Source: an uncultured Clostridia bacterium (GTDB lineage Bacteria; Bacillota; Clostridia; Christensenellales; Borkfalkiaceae). Taken from it: a DNA stretch of 64,000 nucleotides. Shown here piece by piece: positions 61,178-64,000 of the stretch. The notes under the pieces were generated by a model that did no database searches, was not told the DNA's origin, and worked only from the letters and a program-made list of their open reading frames with translations. The stretch lies in assembly GCA_934278995.1 (NCBI GenBank), contig CAKQWM010000004.1, positions 62,001 to 126,000 of the forward strand, read 5' to 3'. Both the position numbers and the translations under genes were made by a program. Numbering within the stretch: the first letter of the stretch is position 1; the number at the start of each line of letters is the position of its first letter.

Positions 61178-64000
61178 ATGAAAGAAATCAAACACTTTAA
61201 CTTGAAGAGACTTTTCTCGCTTGTCGCATGCATTTTTCTGGCTTTGTGCCTTGCGTTCACCGTTGCTTGCGATGGCGGAAGCAATTCAAGCGGCAGTTCA
61301 TCTTCTTCATCAAAAGACGATGACGCGGAAGTCAGCGTAACCGATTATCAGTCGATCAAAAACGGCGACTTTGAATTCGGCACTTCCGCCAAAAACGTTA
61401 CTTATCCCGTATATACCGGTATCAACTGGACGAAGTACCGCGACAATTCGTATTCGACGTCGGCGATATCTTCCACCAAAAACTCCGGCATAATCGATAC
61501 GGAAGAAACGGCGTACGCTAAAATTGCGGAAACCAACAACTTCCCGAAGAACGAAGACGGAACTTATTTCAATCCTAAAACCCCCGAATCTTACGGTCTC
61601 GGCGGCAACAGATACGTCTATGACAAAGACACTTACGAAGATAACCCCAACGAGGATAAACTTTGCACGAAAGGATCTAAAATTTTAATGATTCACAACG
61701 TGACGAGCGTTGCGGAAAGAGGCACCGCACAAAAATTCGTTTCTTCGTCTTCTTTAACGACGAAAACGGGTTACGGTAAAATTTCCGTATGGGTTTTGAC
61801 GAAAGATTTAAAGAGCCGTCAAAAGGATCAACCTTTCGGCGCTTACCTTTCGGTCAACAACACCCTCTCTTCTTCGAGAGCGCCTTTCCTCGTAAAGAAC
61901 ATCGATACAAAAGGCGTTTGGGCCAATTACGTTATTTATCTTAAAGTGAGCGATTACGCAAAATCGAGTTACACCGTAACGGTAGGCTTGGGCTTCGGTT
62001 CCGATAAATATATGGCGGAATACGTAGAGGGTTTTGCTTACTTTGACGACATACACTACGAAGAAATCGATAAAGAAACCTTTGAAACCGAAACCGCCGA
62101 TAAAGACAAAGAATACAGCCTTTTTGACGACGACGGTACGGTTAAAGACAAGGAAGACCTGAAGACCAACGAAAACGGCAAAACTTACGTCAAAAACGAA
62201 AATAAAAACGCCACTACCGTTAAATACGTTTATTCGCACCTTATGAAGTCGAACGATTTATCGTTAACCTTTACGGGCGCCTATAACAAGGTATATCAGC
62301 ATAACCTCGAAGAATACGCCAAAGACGCAGAAAGCGACACGAAAGCCTTTAACCAGATAACGGGCATCGACGGCGTAACCAATCCTTACGGCGAAACGGC
62401 AATGACGACTTACGTAAAACTCAGTCAGACGCCGTCAAGTTACACGCTTACTTCGGGTGTTATAGAAATCCCCGCGAAAACGAGAAAACAATTTAACTTC
62501 TTAACCAACGTACACGTTGAACTTCAAAATCAACCGGGCGCTAAAATCGACGTCGAAGAAGTAAAAGACGCAGCCGCTTCCGAAGTTTTGGGAACGGCAT
62601 CGGTTGCTTCCAACTATAACACCTATTCCACCGATAAACACGAAAACGTCTGGAAAAAGGTAAGCGTATTCGTCGAAAACGACAAAGGCGCTGCAAGATA
62701 CATCCGCTTAAAACTTACTCTCGGTTCGACGGATAACGTATTCGGCGCCGCTAATTACGCCTTAACAAAGGGTTACGCGTTATTTACGGGCTTTAACGAG
62801 AGAACGCTTCCCGAATCGGAATACGATATCGTTTCTTCCGAAGCGGACTATAAATCAACGATTACCTTGGGTTACGAGTATCCTAACGGTACCGAGGAAA
62901 CCGAAAGCGAAACCGATAACTTTGCTTTTACCGCCACGACTTCTACAAAGACCGACCTGACTTATAAACCCGCTACGGGCGTACAAGGCTACACCGGCGT
63001 AGCAGGCAACCACACCATGGTAGGCGGAAACCAAAGCGCTTATACCGCTTCAAACGTTATTTCGGGCGTCGTTTCGAGTAAAAACGCGGCGAATTACGAC
63101 GATTTATCCGGTGAAGAAAAAGCGGCTATCGATAGCTTGAGAAACGGCGAAAACGTTCAACCCCTTATGATTAAAAACGTTACGTCAAACTGCTACGGGT
63201 ATCTCGGTTCTCAACTTACCTTGTCCGCAAACACGACTACGCTCGTTACCGTACAAGTCAAGGTTTTGGACGGCGCGACCGCCAACGTGTATATAGCGAA
63301 CGCCGATCCTCTTTCAAAATTCCCCGTTCTGACGGTTGCAAACAAACCTTTGACGGTAAAGGTAACCAAAGACAACGCTCCTAAGTCGGGCGACAAATGG
63401 GTTACCGTTAACTTCGTCATAACCACCGGCGACAAGGACGTTACCTACAGAGTAGAACTCTGGAACGGTTCGAGAGACGGTCAGGTTCAAAGCCAGGGTA
63501 CGGTATTATTTAACAGCGTAACAACTTCTTCTTCCTCTAACGTAACTGCTTTGAAGGCTCGTATGCAGGCGGAATTCGGAGCGGACGTTGAAGAAACCAG
63601 GTACACAAGGAAGCCTTCCACCGTCAAATATACCGACGAAAACGGCAAAGAAAAAACTTACGAACGTACTTATCTCGAAACCGTCGTTTGCACCGAATAC
63701 AAAAACGGCGCAACTATCTTTGCTTCTTTGGAAACCATAGACGCGCCCGATGAAATCGACGAAACGACTTCAAAAGACGACGATAGCAGCAGTTCTTCCG
63801 ACAGCAGCCAAACCACGGATAACTCGCAAACGGCTAACTGGGCGCTTCAATTAACGTCCATCATAATAGCGGCGGTCTTAGTGGTTGTTCTGGCTATAAT
63901 AATCATCAGGCTTATCGTTAAAAAGAACAAAAAAGCCGAGGTTGCGACCGGAAACTTCTATAACCGCAGCAGCCGTGAACAGGCTCAGGCGCAAATTAAC
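61178..64000 (+). CDS. Large surface lipoprotein with C-terminal membrane helix, incomplete at the window edge
   Basis: The open frame covers at least 941 codons. It starts MKEIKHFNLKRLF with AAAGGTGAG upstream, a hydrophobic signal and lipobox FTVAC near residue 31, followed by a Ser/Gly/Asp linker. The body is beta-rich with repeated domains: NGDFEFGT..., YVEGFAYFDDIHYEEI and GYALFTGFNERTLPESEYD, resembling carbohydrate-binding jelly-roll units of about 250-300 residues. A Ser/Asp linker (DDSSSSSDSSQ) precedes a hydrophobic helix WALQLTSIIIAAVL near residues 888-908 and a basic tail. Having both a lipid anchor and a transmembrane helix is unusual. Role in surface glycan binding is inferred. 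Confidence 0.85.
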   Translation, partial: MKEIKHFNLKRLFSLVACIFLALCLAFTVACDGGSNSSGSSSSSSKDDDAEVSVTDYQSIKNGDFEFGTSAKNVTYPVYTGINWTKYRDNSYSTSAISSTKNSGIIDTEETAYAKIAETNNFPKNEDGTYFNPKTPESYGLGGNRYVYDKDTYEDNPNEDKLCTKGSKILMIHNVTSVAERGTAQKFVSSSSLTTKTGYGKISVWVLTKDLKSRQKDQPFGAYLSVNNTLSSSRAPFLVKNIDTKGVWANYVIYLKVSDYAKSSYTVTVGLGFGSDKYMAEYVEGFAYFDDIHYEEIDKETFETETADKDKEYSLFDDDGTVKDKEDLKTNENGKTYVKNENKNATTVKYVYSHLMKSNDLSLTFTGAYNKVYQHNLEEYAKDAESDTKAFNQITGIDGVTNPYGETAMTTYVKLSQTPSSYTLTSGVIEIPAKTRKQFNFLTNVHVELQNQPGAKIDVEEVKDAAASEVLGTASVASNYNTYSTDKHENVWKKVSVFVENDKGAARYIRLKLTLGSTDNVFGAANYALTKGYALFTGFNERTLPESEYDIVSSEADYKSTITLGYEYPNGTEETESETDNFAFTATTSTKTDLTYKPATGVQGYTGVAGNHTMVGGNQSAYTASNVISGVVSSKNAANYDDLSGEEKAAIDSLRNGENVQPLMIKNVTSNCYGYLGSQLTLSANTTTLVTVQVKVLDGATANVYIANADPLSKFPVLTVANKPLTVKVTKDNAPKSGDKWVTVNFVITTGDKDVTYRVELWNGSRDGQVQSQGTVLFNSVTTSSSSNVTALKARMQAEFGADVEETRYTRKPSTVKYTDENGKEKTYERTYLETVVCTEYKNGATIFASLETIDAPDEIDETTSKDDDSSSSSDSSQTTDNSQTANWALQLTSIIIAAVLVVVLAIIIIRLIVKKNKKAEVATGNFYNRSSREQAQAQIN

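Overview
The window is chromosomal DNA from a Gram-positive anaerobe of the Bacillota. Shine-Dalgarno sites are strong, genes are packed tightly on one strand, lipoproteins carry signal peptidase II sites, and a ylxY-mlpA gene pair and serine recombinases are present. The style resembles uncultured gut Clostridia such as Christensenellales-like lineages; that placement is inferred from gene style and was not tested. TGA and TAA are both used as stops, so the genetic code is standard.

1-15.4 kb is a glycan-use locus. A secreted Ig-like surface protein (cut by the window edge), two sugar ABC permeases and a solute-binding lipoprotein lie beside a GH130 phosphorylase. An AraC regulator follows in the opposite orientation, then a second operon: a DUF624-like membrane protein, an alpha-L-fucosidase fused to an SGNH esterase, and a second GH130. 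A class I mannose-6-phosphate isomerase comes next. Together they suggest uptake and breakdown of fucosylated or mannose-containing, probably acetylated, oligosaccharides.

15.4-21 kb is an accessory region. It holds a 43/44-bp minisatellite, a two-repeat CRISPR-like unit and a defence module: a DNA methyltransferase with a C-terminal nuclease-fold-like domain, an MjaI-type restriction enzyme, and an NTPase ending in a HEPN-like RX4H motif. Copies of a ~340-bp multi-hairpin repeat flank this module. Further copies flank another cargo block at 39-41 kb.

21-34.5 kb is a single long minus-strand sugar operon with a divergent RpiR regulator: GH4 phospho-glucosidase, ChbG-type deacetylase, ABC transporter, Gfo/Idh oxidoreductase, RDD protein, acetyltransferase, phosphodiesterases, glycerate kinase and MgtC. 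Several of its genes are broken (a homopolymer frameshift in the ATPase, an in-frame TGA in a permease, a decayed phosphatase, a 5' frameshift in mgtC).

35-45.5 kb is a mobile-element scrapyard ending at a tRNA-Ser(CGA). It contains RhuM and WYL-regulator remnants, an AAA/DUF4143 ATPase, two large serine recombinases, a zinc-peptidase lipoprotein interrupted by TAA, and a small element with a HUH replication protein, a 50-residue ORF and two long structured inverted repeats.

45.8-61 kb is mostly core or housekeeping sequence: M16 peptidase with YlxY, an ArsB/SLC13 transporter, nucleosidase, C26 amidase, a Rho-like protein with a damaged Walker A, a metallo-beta-lactamase-fold hydrolase, RimK-like ATP-grasp ligase, two flavoproteins, Ppx/GppA and two half-size TauE/SafE proteins. 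The window ends inside a large cell-surface lipoprotein gene.
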